Shown in pieces: positions 32,771-41,616 of a stretch of DNA of 64,000 nucleotides. The stretch spans positions 1-64,000 of the forward strand of contig CALHCI010000053.1 of the NCBI GenBank assembly GCA_937931165.1. Reading direction: 5' to 3'. Numbering within the stretch: position 1 is the stretch's first letter; every line of letters begins with the position of its first letter. This DNA is from an uncultured Granulosicoccaceae bacterium. Lineage in GTDB: Bacteria > Pseudomonadota > Gammaproteobacteria > Granulosicoccales > Granulosicoccaceae. The notes under the pieces were generated by a model. That model was not told the DNA's origin, searched no databases, and was given only the letters and a program-made list of their open reading frames with translations. The position numbers were made by a program, and so were the translations under genes.

Positions 32771-33571
32771 TTATGCGGGAGTGGCCGGAGCAACATCAAG
32801 CCGCACAATACTATCGTCGCCGTCGAACACACAAGGGTACAAGGTTCTGACCGCCGGATCGTGACCTGGAATAATGTGCTGCTGCGAGTCGGCAAGTGCG
32901 CTTAGTCGGTTGAAACCATTGAGCATGTCTTCCAGATCTACCACGATTGGAAATGGCTTGCTGTGCAGGAAGTTCTCGTAAAAATGGCTGGCGTCAGAGG
33001 CCAGCACCAGCCAGCCGCGTTGTGTTTTAACCCGTACGCACTGCAGCCCGCGGCTGTGGCCGCCAATCAGGTGGACCTCAAGTCCGGGTGCTACTTCTGA
33101 CGAACCATTGTGAAATACCAGTTTGCCGCTGTACAACTGTTTGACCATATTACATACATGTTCGACGGTAAAAGGTTTCTGCAATACGCCATGGCACATG
33201 CAGGGACCGGTCGCGTATTCCATTTCAAGCTGTTGCAGATGAAACGTGGCATGCATAAAGTCTTCAAGACCACCGGCATGGTCGTAGTGCATGTGGGTCA
33301 CGATCACAGTATCAATCGATTGCGGCGGAACGCCAAAACGGGTGATCAGCTCTGCCGGTGTTTCGTATAACTGTCGGCCTCTGGCGAGACTTTCTTTTTG
33401 ATCAAAGCCGGTGTCAACCAGAATGGTTTTGTCGCCGTTCTTCAGTACCCAGACAAAATAATCAAGCGGCCACGCTGCGTTGTGGTTGTCGTCGAATAAA
33501 AATGACTCGTTGCGATCACGGTTGTTGTGATCGGCGTACTTTAATGCATACACTTCCCATAGATCTGACAT
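32771..33571 (-). CDS. MBL-fold hydrolase, lactonase-like
   Basis: The 266-residue protein is a metallo-beta-lactamase-fold hydrolase. Metal ligands are present: THMHYDHAGG (HxHxDH, residues 92-101), GGHSRG, the bridging Asp in LASDASHF, and the last His in IIPGHDP. This is the pattern of the AttM/AiiA lactonase and 4-pyridoxolactonase branch, so opening of a lactone ring is likely, on an acyl-homoserine lactone or a sugar-type lactone. It is the last gene of an operon with two dehydrogenases (2-base gap), which favours a sugar or organic acid lactone over a signal molecule. Confidence 0.85.
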   Translation of the reverse strand: MSDLWEVYALKYADHNNRDRNESFLFDDNHNAAWPLDYFVWVLKNGDKTILVDTGFDQKESLARGRQLYETPAELITRFGVPPQSIDTVIVTHMHYDHAGGLEDFMHATFHLQQLEMEYATGPCMCHGVLQKPFTVEHVCNMVKQLYSGKLVFHNGSSEVAPGLEVHLIGGHSRGLQCVRVKTQRGWLVLASDASHFYENFLHSKPFPIVVDLEDMLNGFNRLSALADSQQHIIPGHDPAVRTLYPCVFDGDDSIVRLDVAPATPA

Positions 33572-33573
33572 CG

Positions 33574-34662
33574 CTATTCCTTCGTTACTGCAAGTGTGCG
33601 CTGCTTATCGGAGGCATCGTAGACCAGAGACTCGAGTTCAATATTATTCAGGTACTCTGATGCGAGGTTATGCAACGGCGTGCCGTGCAGAAGATGCCCG
33701 GCAACGTGCGACTGCAAACGAAAGACACAGTCACCGCCAAAATCATTGTCGTTAAAATGATAAGGAATCTGTTGTTGCTTTGTGCTGCCGAATTCACGAT
33801 GTGATATGTCACCGTTGCCGTTCAGGGTAAGGGTGCCGGTAGTGCCTTCGATAAGCATTTCGCCCAGTGTCAGGCGGGTATTGTCAGCGCCATGGTCAAG
33901 ATGGCGGTTGCCATCAAACACAACGCGTAAGCCGGAGTCGTACATTAGCGTAAAGAAGCCGGCGTCTTCACCGGCAATGGCCGGGTTTAAGCGTCTGAGG
34001 TCTGCAGAAACGGCATCCGGTTCACCAAAAAGATAGCGAAATACATCTATAAAATGAATGCCGGTTTCATGAATCAGAAAGCGTGGCATAGTTTGAAAGT
34101 AGGGCTGCCGTTGCAGGTACGCCTCCGGCCCTTGTCCATCACCGGGTCTCAACCTGAAAGTGGCCTGCTGTACATCACCAATCAAGTGTTCATCAAGCAG
34201 CATTTTTAATTGCTGATACCACGGTTGAAAGCGAAAATTTTCATGCACAACAATGGTTCTGTTTGTTGATTGCGCGCGCTCTACAATGCCTTTTGCTTCT
34301 TTAATCGTGTTGCAAAAAGGCTTCTGGCAAACAACGATTGCATTGGTGTGCTTCAGAGCTTTTTCAATGAGATCAGGATGTGTTGCCGGTGGTGTTGCGA
34401 TATCGACTATGTCAGTGTTCGGGTGCGCATCTGCCAGATCTTTAATGATGTTCGCCTGTGGAAATTGCTGACGAAGCTGCTGATGTTTTGATTCGTCTAT
34501 TTCAACAATTTCCTGCAGTACAACATTGTGAATGCGTTGCCATGCTCGCAGTTGAAACTGCGCAAAGTAACCAGCTCCGACTACCAGTACGTGTAGCAAC
34601 GCTTGTTGTGCATTTTGTTGCGAGTCAGAGTTGTCCTTATTCATGAGGCCAGATTCAAACAC
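33574..34662 (-). CDS. Gfo/Idh/MocA-family oxidoreductase
   Basis: This 362-residue protein starts with a Rossmann motif VLVVGAGYFAQFQLRAWQ (residues 24-41) and has VCQKPFCNTIKEAKGI with the EKP-like segment changed to QKP. FHETGIHFIDVFRYLFGEPD is the family substrate-domain motif with the catalytic His. It should oxidise or reduce a sugar or polyol with NAD(P). The start is ATG at 34662. It is 21 bases after the dehydrogenase gene and two bases before the lactonase-like gene, so all three are co-transcribed. Confidence 0.87.
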   Translation of the reverse strand: MFESGLMNKDNSDSQQNAQQALLHVLVVGAGYFAQFQLRAWQRIHNVVLQEIVEIDESKHQQLRQQFPQANIIKDLADAHPNTDIVDIATPPATHPDLIEKALKHTNAIVVCQKPFCNTIKEAKGIVERAQSTNRTIVVHENFRFQPWYQQLKMLLDEHLIGDVQQATFRLRPGDGQGPEAYLQRQPYFQTMPRFLIHETGIHFIDVFRYLFGEPDAVSADLRRLNPAIAGEDAGFFTLMYDSGLRVVFDGNRHLDHGADNTRLTLGEMLIEGTTGTLTLNGNGDISHREFGSTKQQQIPYHFNDNDFGGDCVFRLQSHVAGHLLHGTPLHNLASEYLNNIELESLVYDASDKQRTLAVTKE

Positions 34663-34683
34663 TGCTTTAAGCGGTCTGGTTCA

Positions 34684-35775
34684 TCAAGTCAGGCAATCGA
34701 CAACAGCGGTTGCGATGGTCTCGGTATTGGCGCTGCCACCCACATCTCTGCCTTTGCCGGCAGCCGTGCCTGCCGCCTGCAACGCGGCTGCTTTGAGCGC
34801 GAGTCCGGCACGCTCTGCATCAATACAATCGAACTTTTCACCGAGGTATTCAAGCATCATAGCGCCGGATAAAATCATCGCCATCGGGTTAGCGAGACCC
34901 TGGCCGGTAATATCCGGGGCGCTGCCATGGCACGGTTGAAACACCGCATTGTTTTCACCGATGTCTGCTGAAGGTGCCAGTCCAAGACTGCCCATCAGTC
35001 CTGCGCCGAGATCAGACAGAATATCGCCAAACATATTTTCGGTGACCATGACATCGAGATCCCATGGGCTCTGCACCATTTTCATCGCAACCGCATCGAC
35101 GTACATGGCGGATGTTTCAATGTCTGTGAATTGCGCTGCGCGTTCGTTGAATATCTCGCGGAAAAACCAGAACGACCGGAACACGTTGGCTTTATCGACA
35201 CACATAAGTTTACCGGGTCGATTCAACTTGCGTGCACGGGATTGCGCCAGCTTAAAACTGAAGTCAAACAATTGCTCTGACACCGCACGTGTGATGCGCA
35301 TTGTTTCAATAGCATGATCATTATCAATCACCTGGCCTTCGTCTTTGTGGGCAAAAAGACCTTCAATCGATTCACGCACCAGAACAAAGTCCAGTTCGGC
35401 TGCGCGTTCGTCTGCCAGTACTCTGGGTCCGCCCTTGAAGGTATAAACAGGCCGCACACCGGCAAACAATTTTAGTGCGATGCGCAAATCAATTTGCGGG
35501 ACCAGTTCGGTGCCGTCAGGCTTGCGGATGTGCGGGAGTCCCATGGCCGAAAGCAAAATGGCATCTGATTTGCCGGCTGCGGCGACTGATTCGGCTGGCA
35601 GCGCCTCACCTGTGTTCTGGTAGTGCAGGGCACCGGCAGGTAAATGCGTGTAATTTAACGAAAAGCCGTCATAGAGTCCTGCGACTTTCTCTAATACAGA
35701 CAGGGTCGGTGCCATGATTTCCGGGCCGATTCCGTCGCCTTCGAAAACAGCAATTTCAAATGATCTGGCTTTCAA
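34684..35775 (-). CDS. Isocitrate/isopropylmalate-family beta-decarboxylating dehydrogenase
   Basis: The 363-residue protein is a beta-hydroxyacid oxidative decarboxylase. It has IAVFEGDGIGPEI (residues 8-20), LFAGVRPV, FVLVRESIEGLFA, VDKANVFRSFWFF with the catalytic Lys, TENMFGDILSDLGAGL and HGSAPDITGQGLANP. It resembles isopropylmalate, tartrate and D-malate dehydrogenases, and is not close enough to LeuB or Icd to name one. It is not next to leuCD. Being the first gene of the operon with an oxidoreductase and a lactonase suggests catabolism of a hydroxy-acid or sugar acid. Confidence 0.85.
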   Translation of the reverse strand: MKARSFEIAVFEGDGIGPEIMAPTLSVLEKVAGLYDGFSLNYTHLPAGALHYQNTGEALPAESVAAAGKSDAILLSAMGLPHIRKPDGTELVPQIDLRIALKLFAGVRPVYTFKGGPRVLADERAAELDFVLVRESIEGLFAHKDEGQVIDNDHAIETMRITRAVSEQLFDFSFKLAQSRARKLNRPGKLMCVDKANVFRSFWFFREIFNERAAQFTDIETSAMYVDAVAMKMVQSPWDLDVMVTENMFGDILSDLGAGLMGSLGLAPSADIGENNAVFQPCHGSAPDITGQGLANPMAMILSGAMMLEYLGEKFDCIDAERAGLALKAAALQAAGTAAGKGRDVGGSANTETIATAVVDCLT

Positions 35776-36152
35776 ATCTGTTTACTCGTTGTCGCGGGGG
35801 ATGTGCAGTGAAGTATGAGCGCGATCAGCCGGATCGGCAATAATTGCCGGTTTGAAATTGCGACAACAGGTAAATCTTTGAAAAATATAAAAAAATCAGG
35901 TTGTTCGAAATTTGCTGGATTTCAATGAAACTATCAACCTCGTAATACTAACTGTAAATTGAGGAACTGAATAAATATCTGACGCTTCACGCGCCTTCGT
36001 GAGGATTTACTTTAAGTTCGGCTTGTAACGCAACTGGTTCTTGTTGTTAAGTTCATGATACAAATTGCTCGACCCGTGAGAAGGTCGGAAATGTTCCGGT
36101 CTCGGCGAAAAATAAAAATAATAAAAAAGTACCACCCCATTGGCGGTTAACC
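35776..36152. other. Intergenic region between two divergent genes
   Basis: This 377-base region holds the control sequences of the leftward catabolic operon and the rightward EAL gene. It is AT-rich in 35880-35960 and around 36110-36130. I see no convincing promoter pair, gene or repeat. A palindrome GGTTAACC lies at 36145-36152, right before the EAL gene start. Confidence 0.5.
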
Positions 36153-38171
36153 ATGATTGATGTCCCGATTTCTTCTGATTCTCTGAAGCCTGAGCTTTCC
36201 AGCGTGGCAAATGCCTCGCTGCACGCTGTTGTTTTTGGCTCTGGCGACAGCGCCTTTGACCGTCGCGTCATAGAGCCTGCACTCGATAAAATTAATGCGC
36301 TGGGTTTGGTTGGCTCAACGTGCTTTCAGGTTGCGTCAGAAGATGCTGCCGCCAATAACGTCCGAGCTAATCTGTTTGTATTTCTCATTGACCGCCACCA
36401 GCACCAGTCTGCAGAAGCCGCACGAGCGGCCTTTGTTGCTATCCGACGTGCGATGGCTGGAGATGCCTTGATTATCCCGGTGGTGCTCGACAGTGACGTT
36501 GATTTCGAACAGTCAAAGCTTGCTTTTCTGGCACCACTTACCGTAGAGCCACTCGCCACCGGTGTGCGTTTGTCTGAAAGCGCTGTAAGCGACTTTGTCA
36601 GTAGGGCCCTGGAGTTTTCCTCACGGCTTAAGAAAACAGCGGTTGTGCAGCCTGCGGTGACTCCGTCAATGGCAGACAGAATTTCCGAAATCTCGCAAAT
36701 TGCAGAGTCGGTTGATCCACTGCCATGTCATATGAGCAGTTACGATGATTTTGTAGAGCAACTTATCGCACGCCTGCAGGTGATGCGTATGAATAATCGT
36801 CGACGCAACCTGAATATCTTTTCTGAAGCGTTAAAGCAGGTGCTTGGAGCGGAAATGGTGTACTGCTATTTTCGTGGCAAGAATGGACAGCTGCATATGT
36901 ATGAGGCTGATTCAAACCGTCCGCTGCATAACTGTTCTGCCAGCTTAGTGCACTGTGTACTTGAAGAAGCGCTTGAAGGATACGCGGATATAGCACCTCG
37001 TCGTTCACTGCGCTTACAGAACTTTCTGCCGCAACTGTCTCCCGCCAGCGGCAGCCCGATGGAATGTATGGTTGTAGTCAATGATCGCCTGCCGAATTGC
37101 GGGGTGTTTATTGCGGTAAAGGATGGTTTCAAGCGCTTTCCGGCAACAGAAGTGCTGAGTACAGTCATTAACTCACTACATGATGCTTTGGCATGGGCGA
37201 ACTTTGAGTCATTCGAAAAACTTAAAGCCCGCGTATACGACGGATTGAAAGAGACTTATCGGTTTGTCAGCCGTGATATGTATGAAGACCGGCGCAGAAT
37301 ATTCCGCAGTCAACTCAGTAATATTAACGTGCACTTTGAGCCGATGTTCCGTTTTGATCCGGGTAGTCGTGATGTGGATATCTTTGCCTATGAAGCACTT
37401 GCCCGTGAACATATTGACTCAAATGCCGCACCGGTAGAAATCTTTAATGCTGCCAGCTTGTGGGGTATGGGTTTTCAGCTGGAGCTTGATTCGACATTGC
37501 TTGAAACCACAATTGGTGCTTACGGATCACAGGTGAGCGGTGGCGGCGGCAGCAACGATATCAAGCCTTTGTCATTGAATGTGTATCCGGCAACGTTAAA
37601 GTCGCCGGCTTATCGCGAGTTGTTGTACGAAGTGATCGGACGCAGCGCGCCGCTCAGCGGGCATCATCTTATTATGGAAGTGTCAGAAAAAACGGTAGTG
37701 TCTCCGGAGTTACAGATTGAAGCACGTCAGCAACTTGAAGAATATCGCGATGTGGTTCGGCAACTCGGACAACTCACCGGAGTGAGATTCGCGATCGATG
37801 ACTTTGGTGTCGGCAATGCTTCACTGTCCCGACTCGACAGTTTAAAGCCACACTATGTAAAAATAGATCGGGATATTCTTTCCTTTGACACCCGCATGGC
37901 AGACACGTTGATTCGTTACCTCGTCCAAAGCCAGCGTGAACTGGGTACCGCAGTGATACTTGAAGGAGTCGATATACACAGCAAGCTGAGTCTCAACGAG
38001 CTGGTCAGTGACATAGGAGTCGATTTGATTCAGGGCCACAGTCTTAGTAAAGCGGTGAGCTCGTTTGATGATGCCTGGGAAGCGCAGGTTTGTGCCAAAA
38101 TCAAGAGTAATCTTGGCTGGGCAGCGCCGGCGGCTATGGTTCCTGAAGTCGCAGGTTCAGTACTGCATTAA
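36153..38171 (+). CDS. EAL-domain c-di-GMP phosphodiesterase with N-terminal alpha/beta and GAF-like domains
   Basis: The 672-residue protein has three parts. Residues 20-150 form an alpha/beta domain with buried strands (HAVVFGSG, LFVFLIDRH, LIIPVVLDSD) of a family I do not recognise. Residues 180-345 look GAF-like. Residues 395-650 form an EAL domain with FAYEALARE, LSLNVYP, IMEVSE, AIDDFGVGN, VKIDRDI, ILEGV and LIQGHSLSKAVS, keeping the metal-binding Asn, Glu, Asp-Asp, Lys and Gln residues. It should therefore hydrolyse c-di-GMP. It has no GGDEF domain and no membrane helix. It lies alone. Confidence 0.85.
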   Translation: MIDVPISSDSLKPELSSVANASLHAVVFGSGDSAFDRRVIEPALDKINALGLVGSTCFQVASEDAAANNVRANLFVFLIDRHQHQSAEAARAAFVAIRRAMAGDALIIPVVLDSDVDFEQSKLAFLAPLTVEPLATGVRLSESAVSDFVSRALEFSSRLKKTAVVQPAVTPSMADRISEISQIAESVDPLPCHMSSYDDFVEQLIARLQVMRMNNRRRNLNIFSEALKQVLGAEMVYCYFRGKNGQLHMYEADSNRPLHNCSASLVHCVLEEALEGYADIAPRRSLRLQNFLPQLSPASGSPMECMVVVNDRLPNCGVFIAVKDGFKRFPATEVLSTVINSLHDALAWANFESFEKLKARVYDGLKETYRFVSRDMYEDRRRIFRSQLSNINVHFEPMFRFDPGSRDVDIFAYEALAREHIDSNAAPVEIFNAASLWGMGFQLELDSTLLETTIGAYGSQVSGGGGSNDIKPLSLNVYPATLKSPAYRELLYEVIGRSAPLSGHHLIMEVSEKTVVSPELQIEARQQLEEYRDVVRQLGQLTGVRFAIDDFGVGNASLSRLDSLKPHYVKIDRDILSFDTRMADTLIRYLVQSQRELGTAVILEGVDIHSKLSLNELVSDIGVDLIQGHSLSKAVSSFDDAWEAQVCAKIKSNLGWAAPAAMVPEVAGSVLH

Positions 38172-38216
38172 CCTGAGATTCTGCAGCGCAGACTCCTGAC
38201 AAGGGTAGTTAAAGTT

Positions 38217-38693
38217 GTGACGCTGGATGAATACCTGCCAGAGATACTTGCATGGTGTAAGCACAGGGAGCAGCTGATTCTGGAAACCGGTTTGCCGTTA
38301 ACAGAGAGCCAGCTGGTACTCGCGGGAGACTCTGGTGTTAAGGATACTGATCGTGTTCGTCTGCTCAGTGTTGAGCGAGTGTTGTTTCCTGACGATAAGC
38401 ACCTGGTAGAGTTGGCACGCGCCTGCGGTATGCCGCTCGATTCAACTGCTGGCAGAGCGATCGGTTATGGCGTTGAGGTGGTTCATAGTGGTACTCACTC
38501 AGAGCGTTTGCTGAGACATGAGTTTCGGCATGTGTACCAGTATGAGTCCAATGGTGGTGTAGAAGTTTTTCTGGAAATGTATTTGCGCTCTGTTATTGAG
38601 CACGGCTATCTGCAAAGTCCGTGGGAGCAGGATGCCAGAAGATATGAACATGTTGCTGCTAACGACCCGGGTTTTTTACCACATCAGCCGTGA
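38217..38693 (+). CDS. Hypothetical protein with HExxH metallopeptidase-like motif
   Basis: The 158-residue protein begins at a GTG (38217). I do not recognise a family by name. It contains HEFRH (His101-Glu102-x-x-His105) in the context RLLRHEFRHVYQYESNGG, then acidic residues (SPWEQDARRYE, residues 134-144) that could supply a third ligand, as in DUF4157-like or other zinc peptidase domains. There is no signal peptide or membrane segment. It follows the EAL gene by 45 bases on the same strand. It could be a protease or just a metal-binding protein. Confidence 0.6.
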   Translation: MTLDEYLPEILAWCKHREQLILETGLPLTESQLVLAGDSGVKDTDRVRLLSVERVLFPDDKHLVELARACGMPLDSTAGRAIGYGVEVVHSGTHSERLLRHEFRHVYQYESNGGVEVFLEMYLRSVIEHGYLQSPWEQDARRYEHVAANDPGFLPHQP

Positions 38694-38861
38694 ACAGTGC
38701 CGTTATTGGTTAAGTAAGGAGGTTTTCCGGTACTTCGGCAGACTTACCTCGGGGTTCGATACCGGGCAGGCTACATTCGAAACGCATGACGCGATACTGT
38801 AATATTGGAGAGTCGCATCAAGACGGCAGGAATAGCGCGAAACTGATCTGGAGTGTGTTGC

Positions 38862-39287
38862 ATGACTTATGAAGAAAACAATATCTTCGCAAAAATTTTA
38901 CGTGGTGAATTGCCCTCTGAACAAGTTTATGAAGATGATCAGACGCTGGTGATTATGGACATCATGCCGCGTGCTGACGGTCATATGCTGGTGATACCGA
39001 AGTCACCAGCGCGCAACATGCTTGACGCGACCAACGATCAACTGGCTGCCTGTCTGGCGACAGTTCAGGTGGTAAGCAAAGCAGCACAGCAGGCATTCAA
39101 TGCCCAGGGTATAACGCTGCAACAGTTTAACGAGGCAGCCGGCGGGCAGGAGGTTTTCCACCTGCATTTTCATGTGCTGCCACGCAAAGACGGTGAAAAG
39201 CTGCGTCCTCCAGGCAAGATGGGTGATTCTGCAGTGATCAGTGCCAATGCCGAAAAAATCCGTGCCGCGTTGTCAAAAAACCGGTAA
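38862..39287 (+). CDS. HIT-family nucleotide hydrolase
   Basis: This 141-residue protein starts with NNIFAKILRGELPSEQVYEDD and has the HIT motif in VFHLHFHVLP (His-x-His-x-His), so it is an HinT/protein kinase C inhibitor-type HIT protein that removes AMP or similar groups from phosphoramidates. The ATG at 38862 is chosen because GGAG (38850-38853) lies eight bases upstream; a GTG at 38853 would overlap that site. It is monocistronic and placed between the HExxH protein and a response regulator. Confidence 0.9.
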   Translation: MTYEENNIFAKILRGELPSEQVYEDDQTLVIMDIMPRADGHMLVIPKSPARNMLDATNDQLAACLATVQVVSKAAQQAFNAQGITLQQFNEAAGGQEVFHLHFHVLPRKDGEKLRPPGKMGDSAVISANAEKIRAALSKNR

Positions 39288-39445
39288 CAGCGGTTTACAA
39301 AGCAGCGATGCCGGACCGCGGTCAGTTGGCCCGGGATGACACACCAACTTCCAATATTGCGGCTTGTGCTGCAAATGTCCATACATTGGCATAATGGTGG
39401 CGTATACAAAGGAATATCACCGTTGAACGATAAGTCGTTTCATCT

Positions 39446-40150
39446 ATGCAACCACTAGAAAATCTCAGTGTTTTATTAGTTGAAGACCATCAGGATCTTG
39501 CCGAGACTGTTGTCGATTTTCTTGAGTCAATGGGGGCGGTTGTCGATTTTGCTGCAGACGGAATGACTGGCCTGCATCTGGCGCGGCAACACCGCTTTGA
39601 CATCATCGTGCTCGACCTCATGCTACCCGGTATGGATGGCTTCACGTTGTGTAAAGAGATTCGCGAGACCGATAAAAACAGTACTCCGGTTATCATGATG
39701 ACTGCGCGGGATGAGCTTGGAGACAAGTTGCAGGGCTTTGAGTGTGGCGCTGATGACTATGTGGTCAAACCTTTTGACCTGCCGGAACTTGTCGCACGCA
39801 TTAAGTCACTGAGTAAACGCCACCAGGGCAGTGTGACCAGTGAAACGCTCAGCGTGGCTGATCTGATTCTCGATACCGGCACCAGAGAAGTCAGACGTAA
39901 CGGTGAGTTATTGCAGTTAACGCCTGCCGGTTTTCAGATTCTGCGAATACTGTTGAAGAAAATGCCGAACGTGGTGACCAGAGAAGAAATTGAGTCAGAA
40001 CTTTGGGGTGATGATCCGCCGGCAAGCGATACCTTGAGAAGTCAGATCTATAAGCTCCGAAAAACCCTTGATAAGCCCTATGCCGTGTCACTGTTGCATA
40101 CGGTTGCCGGGTCTGGATACCGAATCACCGAAACTGACAGTGAAGCTTGA
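39446..40150 (+). CDS. OmpR-family DNA-binding response regulator
   Basis: The 234-residue protein has a receiver domain with VEDHQDLAETV, the phosphoacceptor Asp in IIVLDLMLPGMDGF and VVKPFDLPEL, and a winged-helix DNA-binding domain (RREEIESELWGDDPPASDTLRSQIYKLRKTLDKP). Its partner is the histidine kinase on the opposite strand, whose last 63 bases overlap its own end. Regulated genes are unknown. No strong ribosome site is seen at the ATG. Confidence 0.92.
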   Translation: MQPLENLSVLLVEDHQDLAETVVDFLESMGAVVDFAADGMTGLHLARQHRFDIIVLDLMLPGMDGFTLCKEIRETDKNSTPVIMMTARDELGDKLQGFECGADDYVVKPFDLPELVARIKSLSKRHQGSVTSETLSVADLILDTGTREVRRNGELLQLTPAGFQILRILLKKMPNVVTREEIESELWGDDPPASDTLRSQIYKLRKTLDKPYAVSLLHTVAGSGYRITETDSEA

Positions 40151-41479
40151 ACCGCGACCTGGCTCGCTATCGATGGTGATGTTCCATCCATAGGTATCAC
40201 AGGTTGTTTTCACCAGTGACAAGCCCAGTCCTGAACCGCTGACTCTTTTTTCAACACGGAAAAACGGATCAAATACCTTTCTTTTGTCAGCTTCGTCGAG
40301 CCCCGGTCCGTCATCAGATATGGTAATCGAGTGATCTGTACAATAGATATCGACATTGCCTTTTTGCGTGTACAAACAGGCATTACGAAGAATGTTGCCA
40401 ATAACAATACGCAGTGAAGCTTCACTGGCATAAACCGTTAGCGGGCAGGTTTTATTGTGATTGATTGTCAGATCGTCAGTAGGTACTACCTGGCTTATCT
40501 CCAGTAATAAGTCGTCAACTACTACGGGAATGGCCACCTCGGTCAAATGCTCACCGCTTCTTTTATCGCGCGCCAGCAGCAGCAACGTGCTGGTCAGGTC
40601 AAGCATGTGTCTGCTGGCGCGCTTGATTCTTTCCACGGCTCGTGCCGGTTTCTCTTCAAGATCCAGCAGTGACAACGATGAGATCGAACCGTCTATTACT
40701 GCCAGTGGTGTTCGCAGTTCGTGCGATGCATAGCGTGCGAAGTTGCGTTCCCGTTCTATGGAATCGTTGGTTCGTTCAATAAAGTGCTGCAGTGCATCGG
40801 CCAGTACCAGTGTTTCGGAGTTGTGTGGACCGGTAAACTTGTTTAAGTCGAGTTCATTGGCATCGCGTGCACTGAAGTCGAAATTTTCAATGGTCTCTGC
40901 GAGTTTCGCAATAGGAGACACCGCACGCTTTGACAGCACATAAGTCAGGTAGGCAAGCGCGTACATCACCAGCAACACTAAAGTCAGTGGAACAACACCG
41001 AAGAAAAATCCGAGGTTGGACACCGTGTCATCCTGAAACAGCAACGTCAGTGTTTCTTCACCGCGACTGCTGACAAATGCTATCAGTTCATCATCCTGAA
41101 ACATGACGCGCTGCTGTCCCGGTGGCAAACCCTGCAGTGCAAATGGCAGTGCGCTGTTGTCGTGAGTGTGCAGATACGATTGAAGATTAAGGGTATTGGG
41201 TACTGGAAAATCCGGGTTATCCTGGCGGCGTTCCCAAAAATATTCGGCTTCTCCGCTGAGCGCCTGCTTCACCAGTATTTGTTCTGCAACCAGGCTGGCT
41301 GCCATCACACCGGTGACAGTCGCAAAACTGATCAGTGCCAACTGTAAAACAAAGGCCCTCAGCAGTCGGGATTGCACCCTCGGTTCAGCGTTGGCGTTCA
41401 TGAGTCCGTGAATCTCGTTAACGGGAAGTCTGCGCACCTTATCTAAGTGAGTGTGATCATCCTGTGACCAGTCAGTCAT
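40088..41479 (-). CDS. Sensor histidine kinase
   Basis: The 463-residue protein has a transmembrane helix near residues 47-67 (VLQLALISFATVTGVMAASL), a periplasmic sensor part (about 70-165), a second helix (about 170-195) and a HAMP region, then the H box ASHELRTPLAVIDGS, the N box NILRNACLYTQ, the G1 box ISDDGPGLDE and GSGLGLSLVK. All catalytic parts are present. It faces the response regulator and overlaps it by 63 bases at the 3' ends. It is divergent from the fasciclin gene, which could be a target. Confidence 0.92.
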   Translation of the reverse strand: MTDWSQDDHTHLDKVRRLPVNEIHGLMNANAEPRVQSRLLRAFVLQLALISFATVTGVMAASLVAEQILVKQALSGEAEYFWERRQDNPDFPVPNTLNLQSYLHTHDNSALPFALQGLPPGQQRVMFQDDELIAFVSSRGEETLTLLFQDDTVSNLGFFFGVVPLTLVLLVMYALAYLTYVLSKRAVSPIAKLAETIENFDFSARDANELDLNKFTGPHNSETLVLADALQHFIERTNDSIERERNFARYASHELRTPLAVIDGSISSLSLLDLEEKPARAVERIKRASRHMLDLTSTLLLLARDKRSGEHLTEVAIPVVVDDLLLEISQVVPTDDLTINHNKTCPLTVYASEASLRIVIGNILRNACLYTQKGNVDIYCTDHSITISDDGPGLDEADKRKVFDPFFRVEKRVSGSGLGLSLVKTTCDTYGWNITIDSEPGRGSSFTVSFGDSVSRPGNRMQQ

Positions 41480-41616
41480 CCGTTGTTACCGGACCGATGT
41501 GAACGTCAGGTGAACGGGCGAATTTTTTTGATCACAAGCCATTCACCCGGCCTGCCGTAATCTCGGCCCCACGATTCAGGATTGGACCTGAATTGAACAA
41601 ATAACAGGACACACAA

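Noticed and set aside
32771-33571. Dedicated quorum-quenching acyl-homoserine lactonase
   Set aside because: The metal motif fits, but the operon with two dehydrogenases makes a catabolic lactone more likely.
36153-36700. TIR domain at the N-terminus of the EAL protein
   Set aside because: The strand pattern is similar, but no catalytic Glu or TIR motif can be aligned; called only an alpha/beta domain.
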